A DNA stretch of 64,000 nucleotides from Parasedimentitalea huanghaiensis (GCF_009753675.1 NZ_WQLV01000005.1:301497-365496), one strand, 5' to 3'. Positions 50,589 through 61,364 are shown, counted from the stretch's first letter. Made by a program: numbers and translations. The notes: generated from the letters alone by a model not told the origin.

Positions 50589-51305
50589 ATGAACAGCAAG
50601 AAATTCGTTATTTCGGCTCTGATGCTGATGTTGTCTTCAGGCGCGGCTTGGGCGGCTGAACCCAATGTACAGCGTCAAATATCTGTTTCTGGAGAAGCGA
50701 ACATACAAGTTCCACCGTCGCTTGCCCTGATAACACTGGGTGTTACCGATCGGGCAGACGAGGCCGTTGATGCGATGTCGGCAGTTTCAAAATCGATGGT
50801 GGCTGTGGTTGATCAGTTGCAGAGTGTTGGGATTAAGCCCGAGGATATGCAAACCCAGCAGATTTCAGTGCATCCAAACTGGACGAAAGCGGGGTCTCTT
50901 AGTGGTGGGAATGATCGCAAGATTACCAGTTTTACAGCCAGCAACACGTTACAATTGAGAGTGCGTGATCTTGATAAGCTGGGTGAGGTTCTGGATCAGG
51001 TCCTTCGTGCAGGTGCCAATGAATTTCGGGGACTACAGTTTGGTGTTGTGGATCCAAGCAAAGTGCAGGACCAGATCCGTGGTGCTGCGGTCAAGGATGC
51101 CATCCGAAAGGCTGAACAGCTGGCGACTGCCGCAGGGGTGACCCTGGGGCCTGTACAATCAATCACCGATCAGGGCGGCAACGGTGGATACCCTATGTCA
51201 ATGGAAATGGCGCGAAGCAGTGCCATGCCTATCGAAGCAGGAGAGCTGAGTTTCTCATACAATGTTTCGGTGGTGTTTAGTATCGCCGAAACGGTAGCGG
51301 AATAA
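50589..51305 (+). CDS. SIMPL-domain (DUF541) periplasmic protein
   Basis: A 238-aa exported protein. Signal peptide (VISALMLMLSSGAAWAAE) precedes a SIMPL/DUF541 domain: QRQISVSGEANIQVPPSLAL, DMQTQQISVHPNW, LQLRVRDLDKLGEVLDQVL, and AEQLATAAGVTLGPVQSI. The family is linked to periplasmic stress or folding but its biochemistry is unknown. I start at 50589, where AAGGAG is 7-8 bases upstream. A bidirectional terminator follows at 51313. Confidence 0.88.
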   Translation: MNSKKFVISALMLMLSSGAAWAAEPNVQRQISVSGEANIQVPPSLALITLGVTDRADEAVDAMSAVSKSMVAVVDQLQSVGIKPEDMQTQQISVHPNWTKAGSLSGGNDRKITSFTASNTLQLRVRDLDKLGEVLDQVLRAGANEFRGLQFGVVDPSKVQDQIRGAAVKDAIRKAEQLATAAGVTLGPVQSITDQGGNGGYPMSMEMARSSAMPIEAGELSFSYNVSVVFSIAETVAE

Positions 51306-51312
51306 CGTGAAA

Positions 51313-51343
51313 GGCCGGGCGATTTGCCCGGCCCTTATTTTTT
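51313..51343. terminator. Terminator between SIMPL gene and metY
   Basis: GGCCGGGC (51313-51320) / GCCCGGCC (51326-51333), followed by TTATTTTTT on the plus strand. It can serve both convergent genes. Confidence 0.88.
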
Positions 51344-51357
51344 CGCTGTAGGTATGA

Positions 51358-52650
51358 TCAGCCGCAGGCTTTGGCCAGAGCCTGGTCAAGATCCGCAATC
51401 AAATCCTTGGAATCTTCGGTTCCAATCGACAATCGAACCACGTTGGGACCCGCACCAGCGGCCTCTTGCTGTTCCGGTGACAGCTGGCGGTGCGTGGTCG
51501 AGGCTGAGTGGATGATCAGCGACCGCGTATCACCGAGGTTTGCCACATGGCTGAAAATTTCCAGCGAATTTACCAGCTCGACGCAGGCGTCATAGCCACC
51601 TTTGACTGCAAAGGTGAAAAGCCCACCAGCGCCTTTGGGGTAACAGGTTTGTGCCCGATCATAATAAGGCGACGATGGCAGGCCAGCATAGGTGACATAG
51701 TCAACTCTTGGATCTGCCTCTAGCCAGGTTGCCACGGTCACAGCATTCTCCACATGCCGCTGCATCCGCAGACTGAGGGTTTCAATGCCCATCAACGTAT
51801 AGTGCGCAGCCTGTGGGTTCATTGTCATACCCAGATCACGCAGGCCGATGGCAATGCCATGAAAGGTGAAGGCCAGAGCCCCAAAAGTTTCGTGGAACTT
51901 CAGCCCGTGATAGGCAGTTTCTGGTTCGCTGAGAGAGGGGAACTTGTCATTTGCGGACCAGTCAAACTGGCCTGAGTCAACAATACAACCACCGGTGACG
52001 GTGCCGTTGCCCGTCAGGTATTTGGTGGTCGAATGGACCACCAGTGTGGCGCCTTGCTTGATTGGGTTGCACAGATAAGGCGTGGCCGAGGTGTTGTCCA
52101 CAATCAGTGGAATACCTGCCGCATCTGACACATCAGCCAAGGCCCGAATATCAGTGACATAGCCGCCCGGATTGGCAATGGATTCGCAGAATACTGCACG
52201 GGTGTTTTCATCAATTGCGGCCGCTACAGCGTCCAGATCGTCGGTGTCGACAAACTTGGCTTCCCAGCCAAAGCGCTTGATGGTCTGGCTCAGTTGGGTG
52301 ACGGTGCCACCATAGAGCCGGGTCGAGGCAACAACGTTGCAACCGGGCCGCATCAGTGGGAACAGCGCCATGATCTGTGCGGCGTGACCTGACGAACAGC
52401 ACACAGCCCCAACGCCGCCTTCAAGGGTTGCGATCCGCTCTTGCAGAACTGCCACTGTGGGGTTGGTCAGACGCGAGTAGATGAATCCAACTTCTTGAAG
52501 GTTGAACAGCGCTGCCGCGTGATCCGCATCGCGGAACACATAAGCCGTGGTTTGATAAATTGGAGTTTGCCGGGCGCCGGTGGCCGGATCCGGCTTGGCG
52601 CCGGCGTGAATTTGTAATGTGTCAAACCCGTAGGTGGGAGCTTCGGTCAT
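51358..52650 (-). CDS. metY: O-acetylhomoserine sulfhydrylase / aminocarboxypropyltransferase
   Basis: PLP enzyme that converts O-acetylhomoserine and sulfide to homocysteine in methionine synthesis. 430 aa, the long-form size of MetY. The start at 52650 (MTEAPTYGF) is set by GGAG upstream; the open frame to 52713 is leader. PLP Lys in VVHSTTKYLTGNG (about residue 205-212), with RLTNPTVAVLQERIATLEGG near 60-80. It likely acts with the methionine genes elsewhere. The leader has a hairpin but no recognised SAM riboswitch. Confidence 0.92.
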   Translation of the reverse strand: MTEAPTYGFDTLQIHAGAKPDPATGARQTPIYQTTAYVFRDADHAAALFNLQEVGFIYSRLTNPTVAVLQERIATLEGGVGAVCCSSGHAAQIMALFPLMRPGCNVVASTRLYGGTVTQLSQTIKRFGWEAKFVDTDDLDAVAAAIDENTRAVFCESIANPGGYVTDIRALADVSDAAGIPLIVDNTSATPYLCNPIKQGATLVVHSTTKYLTGNGTVTGGCIVDSGQFDWSANDKFPSLSEPETAYHGLKFHETFGALAFTFHGIAIGLRDLGMTMNPQAAHYTLMGIETLSLRMQRHVENAVTVATWLEADPRVDYVTYAGLPSSPYYDRAQTCYPKGAGGLFTFAVKGGYDACVELVNSLEIFSHVANLGDTRSLIIHSASTTHRQLSPEQQEAAGAGPNVVRLSIGTEDSKDLIADLDQALAKACG

Positions 52651-52849
52651 ATGGCTGTCTCCATTAACAAAGTAACTATCATTTTGGGTGTAAGGCACCC
52701 AAGGGCCTGGCACAACGAAAACGGGTGAAATTGGAACAGTCTGACCAATCTACCCCGCGAAGTGGGAATAGTTTCCGTCGATATCTTACCTTTTTCAAGC
52801 GTTCAGAGCGGGTGAAAGATGAGAAATAGCTAGGCGCAAATCTACCCGG

Positions 52850-53839
52850 TCACCGCATCCAGAACCCGGCTTTTTTGATTTGATTGCGGATCGCCTGTTC
52901 ACGCCGGGGCAGGTGGTCGCGATCGAACATCACCCGTACCTTTTCGCCGCGCCCCTGATAGACCATGCGTTTGATCGGATCTGATCCTTTCAGTACTTTC
53001 TTGATCTTGTTGGGCGCACAAATCTGTTCGAGCACTTCAACCACGCGATCGCTTTCTCGTGCGTAGAGCATTGGCAGAAGACGGTAGTGGCAGCTGACGT
53101 CGCCATCCAGGTAGCCCGCGGGCAGGGCATCGCGGCTGCCACCGAAGGAATGAATGACCAGTGGAAGAACAACCTGATCCAACCAGGGGTTCAGTTCTTG
53201 CCCAATGAGTTCCGGTGGCAGATCATCTTGGACGGATTGAGCGTATTCAAGAAAGCGTGCGCCAAACACCTGTGGACAGGCGCCGTAGAAAAAACCAGCG
53301 TTGAAATAGAGATATCGTTGCCAGTATTCGTCGGGCTGGCTCAGATCCAGGCTGCTGTCGAAATCCAATCCAAATCGGGTGTAGAGAGATCGCCATATCT
53401 CAGTATAGCCGGGTCCATAGAGGGTTGGCTTGGGCCAAGTCCCTTCGCGGCGAAGTGAGGCCGACGGGCGTGAAAAATCAAAAGGCACTGACATCAGGTC
53501 GCCGGTGATCAGTGTATCCGTGTCAAAGAACACAAAAGGTTCATCCCTGGGCATGGCCTGCAAGGCTTCGATTTTGTTTCCATAGGGGTATTCCTGGCCA
53601 AATACCTTGTTCTCAAACGGTAGAATTTCTGCGCCGAGTTGCTCAAGTGTGGCCAATACATCGGCGTCGCGGATACTTGGGTTGCCGCGCCAGTTAGGGC
53701 CGGGCTGGGGAACGGCGATAAACAGGCGGCCATCGAAGTCGGGCGAGCAATGCCGCAGGGATGCTGCAAACAGCATTGCTTCGTATTGCAGCCGACCGGA
53801 TTGGCCCACAATTACTATGTTAAAGGGTTTACTGCCCAT
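52850..53839 (-). CDS. Glycosyltransferase-like protein (GT8-like fold)
   Basis: A 329-aa protein with a GT-A type layout: N-terminal FNIVIVGQSGRLQYEAMLFAAS, a DxD metal motif in FFDTDTLITGDL (about 105), and a C-terminal helical part with FNAGFFYGACPQVF and LIGQELNPWLDQVVLP. No membrane segment. The nucleotide sugar and acceptor are unknown. I start at 53839 (MGSKPF) rather than 53857 because the residues before it look like leader. Divergent from a small protein gene at 53983. Confidence 0.7.
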   Translation of the reverse strand: MGSKPFNIVIVGQSGRLQYEAMLFAASLRHCSPDFDGRLFIAVPQPGPNWRGNPSIRDADVLATLEQLGAEILPFENKVFGQEYPYGNKIEALQAMPRDEPFVFFDTDTLITGDLMSVPFDFSRPSASLRREGTWPKPTLYGPGYTEIWRSLYTRFGLDFDSSLDLSQPDEYWQRYLYFNAGFFYGACPQVFGARFLEYAQSVQDDLPPELIGQELNPWLDQVVLPLVIHSFGGSRDALPAGYLDGDVSCHYRLLPMLYARESDRVVEVLEQICAPNKIKKVLKGSDPIKRMVYQGRGEKVRVMFDRDHLPRREQAIRNQIKKAGFWMR

Positions 53840-53982
53840 GCCATCCCCGTTTGCCACCTGTTGTTTGGGGCCATTGTTGCCTGTTGCCCAGACTATAGGT
53901 GTGGCGTCAGCGGTCCAAAAGACTACAATTGAATTCAGCGGATGTTTTTATTTGCCCTGCGTTATTTTTGGGAGTTTGCGAT

Positions 53983-54465
53983 ATGTTTGATCTTTTTTTG
54001 GCGGCAATTGCTGCAACAATTCAGTCCACTGGGGATGGTGTGTCAACGGGGTCGGTGACTGTAGCCCCAGTGTCTGAGGTTGCATTGGTGGCCGAACCAC
54101 AGGTGCCTTCCGGGCAATTCACCACTGCGGCCGAAGTGAAACCTATTTTGGGAATGACCCAAGGCAATTGGATTTCGGTGCGCGAATTTGACGGGCAGGA
54201 TCTGCTGTATGTGACACATATTTGGTCATGGCGCTGTGGATTGGTTCAAATGGAACTGGGCGTGAATGGGGCGCCACCTGAAATCTGGCCGTTGCCAGAA
54301 TGTCATCTGGACCAAGGCGCACCCAATGGGATCACCGAAGCAGATGGTCTGCCGTATCGCAGCTATGAACTTGGCTCTATCACGCAGATCGAGGTTCACC
54401 TGACCTATGACGACTTGTCGAAGGAACAGGTTGTGTTCAATCGGATGGGGCAGCCTCAAAACTAA
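53983..54465 (+). CDS. Conserved protein of unknown function (160 aa)
   Basis: Not recognised. From the ATG at 53983 (MFDLFLAAIAATIQ), preceded by GGGAG eight bases upstream. The N-terminus is hydrophobic and could be a signal or anchor, then a Val/Pro linker, then a beta-rich domain (NWISVREFDGQDLLYVTHIWSW, LVQMELGVNGAPPEIWPL, IEVHLTYDDLSKEQVV) with two cysteines that may pair (RCGL, PECH). It converges on the TRAP large permease gene. Confidence 0.7.
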   Translation: MFDLFLAAIAATIQSTGDGVSTGSVTVAPVSEVALVAEPQVPSGQFTTAAEVKPILGMTQGNWISVREFDGQDLLYVTHIWSWRCGLVQMELGVNGAPPEIWPLPECHLDQGAPNGITEADGLPYRSYELGSITQIEVHLTYDDLSKEQVVFNRMGQPQN

Positions 54466-54513
54466 GGGCAGGGCCGCAAGAGGCAAGCGGTGCCATGTGG
54501 CACCGCTAGGGGT

Positions 54514-55773
54514 TCAGATCAGGGCAGTGCTGAGCAAAGGGAAATAGCTGAGCAGGATCAGGATCAGTGTCACCGCCAGCAAGAACGGCCAAAGTGCCAC
54601 AAAGATGGTGAAAGGGCGCACTCCGGACATTGCCGAGGCGATATACAACCCGACCCCAACCGGGGGCGTCAGTAGTCCCAGCACCAGATTTAGACAGATC
54701 ACCACGCCAAACTGGAATGGGTCGATGTCGTAGTTGTTCATCGCAATTGGCAGCAGGATCGGGGTCACCAAAATGAGGGCTGCAATCCCATCAATCAACA
54801 TGCCGACAAACAGCAAACAGGCGTTGACGATCAGTAGGAAGGTGAACGGGTCCGAGGTCACGGATGAGATGAAATGAGCCAGTTTTTGCGGCAGCTCTTC
54901 ATAAATGACCACCCAACCAAATACATTGGCAGCGGCAATCATGAAGATCACCAGAGATGAATTGGTAGCGGTCCGTACAAACAGTTTTCCCAAATCTCGT
55001 GGAGAGATTTCGCGGTAGATCAACCAGCCAACACCAAAGGCAATAAGTGAGGCTACAGCGGCGCTCTCGGTTGGCGTGGCGATACCAAACAGGATGCCGC
55101 CTACGATGGCCAGCGGAATCAGAAAGGCGGGCAGGGAACTGCGCAAAGCTGCGATGGCCTCGGGGCGGGACATCCATGTGCCGCGTGGAAATTGCTGTTT
55201 CAGACCGATCAGGGCGACAACAACAAAAAATGTGCTCGCCATGATCAGGCCGGGAATGATGCCTGCAATGAACAGATCTCCAATAGGCAGTTGTGCCAAC
55301 ACGCCATAAATAACAAACAGCATCGACGGTGGGATCACAGGGGCCAGCAAACCGCCAGCTGCGGTGGTGGCCGCTGCGAAACCGGGATCATAGCCCTCTT
55401 TGGTCATCGCTGGCACCATAGCACGCGACATGACTGCAATTTGGCTGGCGGCAGAGCCGATGATGGCAGCCATGAACATGTTGGCCAGCAGGTTGATATA
55501 GGCTAGCCCGCCCCGAAATCCGCCAACAAAGACCCGCGCAGCGTGGACCAACCGCTGGGTCATGCCGCCTTCGTTCATCAACTCACCGGTTAGGATGAAG
55601 AGGGGGATTGCCATCAGCCCATAATTCTCGACCCCAGCAAACATCTGCTGCGAGAAGCTGTCATATAGAACGGTATTGCCGCTGTCATAGATGTACCACA
55701 GCGCGGTCAGGGAGAGCACCAGAGCAATCGGAACAGAAGCAAACAGCAGGATCAGAAACAGAAGCGGTGTCAT
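54514..55773 (-). CDS. dctM: TRAP transporter large permease
   Basis: The 419-aa DctM-type subunit with about 12 helices, an ion-driven uptake permease. Family features: PLFILTGELMNEGGM near residue 56-70 and GGLLAPVIPPSMLFVIYGVLA near 142-162, then the repeat LFVGMLIDGIAALILVTPILLP. Its start overlaps the dctQ stop by four bases (ATGA). The substrate is probably an organic acid or similar anion; the binding protein is DctP at 56409. Confidence 0.95.
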   Translation of the reverse strand: MTPLLFLILLFASVPIALVLSLTALWYIYDSGNTVLYDSFSQQMFAGVENYGLMAIPLFILTGELMNEGGMTQRLVHAARVFVGGFRGGLAYINLLANMFMAAIIGSAASQIAVMSRAMVPAMTKEGYDPGFAAATTAAGGLLAPVIPPSMLFVIYGVLAQLPIGDLFIAGIIPGLIMASTFFVVVALIGLKQQFPRGTWMSRPEAIAALRSSLPAFLIPLAIVGGILFGIATPTESAAVASLIAFGVGWLIYREISPRDLGKLFVRTATNSSLVIFMIAAANVFGWVVIYEELPQKLAHFISSVTSDPFTFLLIVNACLLFVGMLIDGIAALILVTPILLPIAMNNYDIDPFQFGVVICLNLVLGLLTPPVGVGLYIASAMSGVRPFTIFVALWPFLLAVTLILILLSYFPLLSTALI

Positions 55774-56306
55774 GGAGTGTCTTCCTCTGCCGGGGCTGGG
55801 TGGAACAAGTTGGCCGTTGCATGAAGCAGAGCGCCAAATGCAAAGACTGGTACCACGAGCCAGACCCAGACTTTTTTGATCCCCAGGGTATTGGTGGGCT
55901 CGGCGTAGACAAAGTTGAAAGTGGCGCCTTGGAAGGCTTTGATGTCAAAGCCTTGCCTGGCCAGTTCCAGTGGCATGAACCAGCGCCAGCAGATCCAGAT
56001 CAACAATGCAGCAAAGACAAAGACAGTGAGATCGGCAAACCGGCCCAACACATAGCCAACGCGAGCGGGGGCAAGTTCCGGTATTAGAGTAACAGCAACG
56101 GCGCTGCGGTGATGTACCGCTGCTGAGGCAGCGAGAAAGCACATCCAGACCATGGCATAGATCGCGGCTTCATCGACCCAATAGATGGAGTTTCCCATCG
56201 CGCGGGTGACGACGTTTAGCAGGATTAGTCCGGATACAGATGCGGCGAGGGTTGCGGCGCAGAAAACTTCGACACGCGCCCAGGCTGTGGATGCCCGATA
56301 CAGCAT
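55770..56306 (-). CDS. dctQ: TRAP transporter small permease
   Basis: The four-helix DctQ-type subunit (178 aa). Helices at about 10-32, 45-65, 85-107 and 130-152. The family motif is poorly conserved in general, but context (dctP upstream, dctM overlapping) makes assignment secure. It contains IYWVDEAAIYAMVWMCFLAAS, the typical DctQ segment. Confidence 0.92.
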   Translation of the reverse strand: MLYRASTAWARVEVFCAATLAASVSGLILLNVVTRAMGNSIYWVDEAAIYAMVWMCFLAASAAVHHRSAVAVTLIPELAPARVGYVLGRFADLTVFVFAALLIWICWRWFMPLELARQGFDIKAFQGATFNFVYAEPTNTLGIKKVWVWLVVPVFAFGALLHATANLFHPAPAEEDTP

Positions 56307-56366
56307 ATGGCTGCCTCATTTTTTAGTTTGGGATGTCCGATCGTCGCGCTGGACCGGTGTAATTTC

Positions 56367-56392
56367 AACGGGCCAAATTAGCTTTGGCCCGT
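56367..56392 (-). terminator. Hairpin between dctP and dctQ
   Basis: AACGGGCCAAA at 56367-56377 pairs perfectly with TTTGGCCCGTT at 56382-56392. Hairpins after a binding-protein gene commonly reduce read-through and stabilise the upstream message, so DctP is made in excess over the permeases. No T-run on the minus strand. Confidence 0.65.
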
Positions 56393-56408
56393 TGGATAAA
56401 GTAAAGAC

Positions 56409-57596
<1,188 letters not shown>

Positions 57597-57674
57597 TTAG
57601 ATATCGGGTATATCAGTGTGTCTCTTGTCGTGATGTGCCATAGCCATCAGCTTGGAGAGGAAGGGTTTTATGCC

Positions 57675-58763
57675 TTAGCTGCGGCCAACATCATGGCGCG
57701 CCACCGACACGGATTTAATCACTGCATGGCAAGACACGCCTGCCGCCAGCCCCAAAGCTTGCGCCGAGCGTCGGGTAATCCGCGCCAGCAAGTGGTCTTG
57801 TCCACATTGAAGCTGCACCACCACGCCAGGACCACCGCCCGCGCGGATTTCGGTAACTGTTGCGGACAAGATATTCAGCGCCGATAGTCCTACGGGTCGT
57901 TCGCGCGACAGGATCACGTCCTGGGCCAGGATGCGCACCCGGGTGCTTGCGCCGGTGGGCAGGTCGACTTGGGGCAGCATTAGAGTGCCACCTGACACAG
58001 CCAGCTCGGTCAGCCCATCGGTGTGGTGGGTGGTCACGGTCGCAGGCAGCACAGCGCCGGCTTCGCGCAGGCCCAGTTGACGCACCATTCCAGGATCTGA
58101 AAAGACATGTTCCGTGGGGCCAACCTGTGCCACCCGCCCCTGATCAAGTACCACCACCGTGTCGGCGAGCCTTGCAACCTCGGCCACAGAATGGCTCACG
58201 TAAAGAATAGGCAGGCCCGTCACATCTCGTAGCTGTTCCAGATAGGGCAGGATCTCTTCTTTGCGGTTTGTGTCCAATGCGGCCAAGGGTTCATCCATCA
58301 GCAACATGCGAGGATGCGACAAGAGCGCGCGACCAATGGCGACGCGCTGCTTTTCTCCTCCGGACAGCCCGCCTGGGCGGCGGTTCAGCAGAGACGTGAT
58401 GCCGAGCATGTCAGTGACATCTTCGAGTGCCGGGCCAGCGTTGTCGCGCGGTGCAAAGCGACTGCCATAGGTCAGGTTGCCCAATACAGTTAGGTGGGGG
58501 AACAATCGGGCGTCTTGAAATACATAGCCTAGGCGGCGGCGATATGGTGCTACGTTTGTTCGGTGGGTGTGGTCAAACAACACCGAAGAGTGCAGGGCAA
58601 TGCGGCCTGACTGGGGTGTCAACAAACCGGCAACCGCATTGATCACCGTTGTTTTACCCGATCCGGACTGTCCAAACAGTGCGGTGATGCCTCCGGGCGC
58701 TTCAAATGCCACCTCGACCACAAGATCTCCCAGAGTATGGCGGATATCGACAGACAGGCTCAT
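57675..58763 (-). CDS. modC: Molybdate ABC transporter ATP-binding protein
   Basis: ATPase of the molybdate importer (362 aa). Walker A GQSGSGKTT (about 31-39), ABC signature LSGGEKQRVAIGRAL, Walker B MLLMDEPLAALD. The C-terminal part (about 295-360) is a molybdate-binding TOBE/Mop domain (LSALNILSATVTEIRAGGGP...), which fits ModC. It overlaps modB by four bases. Confidence 0.95.
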   Translation of the reverse strand: MSLSVDIRHTLGDLVVEVAFEAPGGITALFGQSGSGKTTVINAVAGLLTPQSGRIALHSSVLFDHTHRTNVAPYRRRLGYVFQDARLFPHLTVLGNLTYGSRFAPRDNAGPALEDVTDMLGITSLLNRRPGGLSGGEKQRVAIGRALLSHPRMLLMDEPLAALDTNRKEEILPYLEQLRDVTGLPILYVSHSVAEVARLADTVVVLDQGRVAQVGPTEHVFSDPGMVRQLGLREAGAVLPATVTTHHTDGLTELAVSGGTLMLPQVDLPTGASTRVRILAQDVILSRERPVGLSALNILSATVTEIRAGGGPGVVVQLQCGQDHLLARITRRSAQALGLAAGVSCHAVIKSVSVARHDVGRS

Positions 58764-59455
58764 GTGCCGTTGATCCGTTTGGACGCGCGCCGCGCCAGTA
58801 TTTCGGAGGCAATTAACGCAGCCATCGCCAAGGCAACGGAAATGGCCACTAAACGTAGTGCGGCATCTTCACCACCAGGCACCTGTAGGAAACTGTAGAC
58901 GGCGGAAGGTAGGGTTTGGGTCTGCCCGGGGATGTTAGCGACAAATGTGATGGTCGCGCCGAACTCCCCCATGGCCTTGGCAAAACCTAAAACCGCGCCA
59001 GCGATCAGACCGGGCAGGATCAACGGCAGGGTGATGGTGGCAAAGACCCAAAAGCGCGAGGCCCCAAGTGTTGCCGCCGCCTGTTCCAGTTTGGGATCAA
59101 CGGCTTCTATTGCCAACCGGATGGCCCGCACCATCAGTGGAAAACCCATAATGGCGGCAGCCAGTACCGCACCGGTCCAACGAAAAGCCAGCACCAGCCC
59201 AAAAGTTTGTTCAAGCCAAGCGCCAACGGGCGCGCGGCGGCCAAAGGTGATCAACAACAGATACCCGGTTACCACCGGTGGCAGGAACAGCGGCAGATGA
59301 ACAATTGCATTCAGCAGTTGCTTGCCGGGAAAACTCCAGCGCGCAAGGGCATGTGACACCAGGAGTGCGAAGGGTAGGTTCAGCAGCGTAGCCCAGATCG
59401 CGACCTTCAGCGACAATGCCACAGCCTGCCATTCCTCAGGTCCCAACCAATCCAT
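58760..59455 (-). CDS. modB: Molybdate ABC transporter permease
   Basis: The 231-aa inner-membrane permease with five to six helices. The EAA-loop motif for contact with ModC is seen around DPKLEQAAATLGASRFWVFATI. Overlaps modA by one base (TAATG) and modC by four, so the three are one operon. Confidence 0.95.
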   Translation of the reverse strand: MDWLGPEEWQAVALSLKVAIWATLLNLPFALLVSHALARWSFPGKQLLNAIVHLPLFLPPVVTGYLLLITFGRRAPVGAWLEQTFGLVLAFRWTGAVLAAAIMGFPLMVRAIRLAIEAVDPKLEQAAATLGASRFWVFATITLPLILPGLIAGAVLGFAKAMGEFGATITFVANIPGQTQTLPSAVYSFLQVPGGEDAALRLVAISVALAMAALIASEILARRASKRINGT

Positions 59456-60231
59456 TAGTCTTGCCCTTGCAATGGGCGAAAGCCATGGCGAGCAAACACC
59501 GCTTGTGCCGCATCGCTTCGCAGATAGTCATAGACGGCCTGCGCCTCGGGGGTGGCTGGATCGATCAGCGCCATCGGGTAGCGGATAGGGCTATGTGTTT
59601 TGGCTGGAAACAGACCTAGCAGGCGCACATGAGGTGATGCCCCCAGATCACTAGCGTAGACGATGCCCAATTGTGCTTCGCCTGTAGCTACCAATCGTAG
59701 CGCAGCGCGCACACTGTCGGTTTGGACAATTTTGTCCTGCACGTTTTCCCAGGCGCCCAGTGACGTCAGTGCCTCGCGTCCGTAAATTCCCGCAGGGACC
59801 GCGTTGACCAGTGCCATCGCCAACACGCCATCTCCAAGTGTCGCAGCCAGTTCAAATCCGGGGGCAGGGGAGAGCGTAATGGAGCTATTCGGAGCCGCAA
59901 TTAGGGCCAATTGATTGCTCAGCAGGTCAGTGCGGCTGCCTGGAATCAGCAATCCATCGTCTTCCAATACCTGCATCCAGGTAGTATTCGCCGATAGAAA
60001 CAGCTGCGCTGGTGCGCCCAGACGGATTTGTCGCGTCAAAGCGGAACTGCCGCCATATGCGATATGCAATTTTTCGCCATCGTAGGACTGGGATAACTCG
60101 TCCAGCGCGTTTTTAAGGCTGGCGGCTGCGAATAGTGTGACCTCCTCTGCCACCAACCATCCGGGCGCGAGCGAAACACAAACTACCAGAGCTAGGTTAA
60201 AGCGATAGGAGCGGTGGAGCAGTGATAGCAT
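59455..60231 (-). CDS. modA: Molybdate-binding periplasmic protein
   Basis: Molybdate receptor (258 aa). Signal peptide (LALVVCVSLAPGWLVAEE) precedes VTLFAAASLKNALDELSQ, the ModA start; the Ser/Ala residues of the anion site are in LFAAASLK and GGSSALTRQI. Typical of ModA by length. It is five bases after the stop of an upstream sulfotransferase-like gene, so the operon likely begins with that gene. Confidence 0.95.
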   Translation of the reverse strand: MLSLLHRSYRFNLALVVCVSLAPGWLVAEEVTLFAAASLKNALDELSQSYDGEKLHIAYGGSSALTRQIRLGAPAQLFLSANTTWMQVLEDDGLLIPGSRTDLLSNQLALIAAPNSSITLSPAPGFELAATLGDGVLAMALVNAVPAGIYGREALTSLGAWENVQDKIVQTDSVRAALRLVATGEAQLGIVYASDLGASPHVRLLGLFPAKTHSPIRYPMALIDPATPEAQAVYDYLRSDAAQAVFARHGFRPLQGQD

Positions 60232-60236
60232 TGCGA

Positions 60237-61112
60237 TCAGGGCGCTATCAGCGTTACGCCGGGGATGCGTTGTAGTTGATACATATCCTCGTCATAAATA
60301 CTGGTCAGTGTTTCTATCAGCTCCTCGGTCCAGCCCGGCAGGTCCAGCTCTTCTTCCAGGGCTTCTTCAATGGCAAACTTGTCAAGGAAAGCTGCATAGA
60401 CACGACGCTTTTGCATTTCGCTCAGATCGCTATGCGCCTCTAGATAAGCGCGCAGTCGTGTTAGGCCTTCGGGGGACATAATTGTGGCTAACAAATCCAA
60501 ATCACCTAGCAAGGCTTTGTGCGTCTCAACGCCAACCATGTCCCGCATGATCTGCCCCCATGTCAGGGGCATATCCTCATAACACCAGACAGTTAATGGA
60601 ATGTCCGGCACCGCCTGTCGTAGCCGGCCCATCATTTCTGACCAGCGTAGCTGCCGGGGATCGGTCTGTTTCATGACTTCGCGCAGCCGTTTTGGAGCGG
60701 CTTTTTGGAGTAGGGCAGGCAAAAATCCGGCAGGGTTGCGCAGACCCATAAAGATCTCGATTTGATCATGGGGGAAAAGCTGCTGCAGATCGCGCATCCG
60801 CTGCACCGCTTCCGGGTAGAGGTAATCACCTTCTAGCGCGTTACGTTGTGATCCAAAAAAATGTGGATTGGACAGCACCACGCGTTCAGCGTCTTCTTCG
60901 TCCAGAATGGCGTCCCAAAGGACATCCCGCGAATCTGGAGCTGGTGACCCGGCCTCCAATGCGACAAAGCAATCTTTCAGCAAAGTCCGGTACTTTCCTG
61001 GACCAGGGACTGCTACACCTTGTTTAGAAAGATCTTCCTTGTTGCGCAGCAGACTTTTCAACAGGCGGTCTTCTTCGGTGGCATGAGCGCCGGTGTGAAC
61101 AATAACCTGCAT
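60237..61112 (-). CDS. Sulfotransferase-like protein (291 aa)
   Basis: The N-terminus QVIVHTGAHATEEDRLLKSLLRN has the look of the sulfotransferase family (PAPS-binding loop region), and helices follow, with conserved-looking IEIFMGLRNPAGFLPALLQ near residue 118. A canonical P-loop (KSGTTW) is not present, so activity is uncertain. It is upstream of modA by five bases on the same strand. A link to molybdenum is by operon position only. Cytoplasmic. Confidence 0.6.
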   Translation of the reverse strand: MQVIVHTGAHATEEDRLLKSLLRNKEDLSKQGVAVPGPGKYRTLLKDCFVALEAGSPAPDSRDVLWDAILDEEDAERVVLSNPHFFGSQRNALEGDYLYPEAVQRMRDLQQLFPHDQIEIFMGLRNPAGFLPALLQKAAPKRLREVMKQTDPRQLRWSEMMGRLRQAVPDIPLTVWCYEDMPLTWGQIMRDMVGVETHKALLGDLDLLATIMSPEGLTRLRAYLEAHSDLSEMQKRRVYAAFLDKFAIEEALEEELDLPGWTEELIETLTSIYDEDMYQLQRIPGVTLIAP

Positions 61113-61288
61113 CTGAAAGCCGTATCTCCCGATGAATGCGATAGCTTGTCATGACTAAAGCCAGTGGCCGGTCAGGTCAAACGGCTTGATACTTGATAGC
61201 AGTTTTGAATTTTTTTCGCCAACTGGCCATTTAAGGTGATTTTGCGTCTTGCGCGTCTTTGAAAGAGAGGCTAATCCGTGCCTCGGAA

Positions 61289-61364
61289 GCCCCTATAGCT
61301 CAGCTGGTAGAGCAACTGATTTGTAATCAGTAGGTCCGCGGTTCGAGTCCGTGTGGGGGCACCA
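61289..61364 (+). tRNA. tRNA-Thr (TGT)
   Basis: A 76-nt cloverleaf: acceptor GCCCCTA / TGGGGGC, anticodon loop TTTGTAA (anticodon TGT), T-arm with GTTCGAGTCC, ending ACCA. Downstream DNA is AT-richer with orphan genes, suggesting its 3' end may have served as an integration site. Confidence 0.97.

Noticed and set aside
52651..52850. SAM-II or SAM-V riboswitch upstream of metY
   Set aside because: A hairpin (TTGGGTG...CACCCAA on the minus strand) exists, but the conserved SAM-II or SAM-V cores as I remember them are not present; it may be a simple leader hairpin.
57601..61150. ModE operator before the mod operon
   Set aside because: No ATCGCTATAT-type palindrome was found upstream of the first gene.
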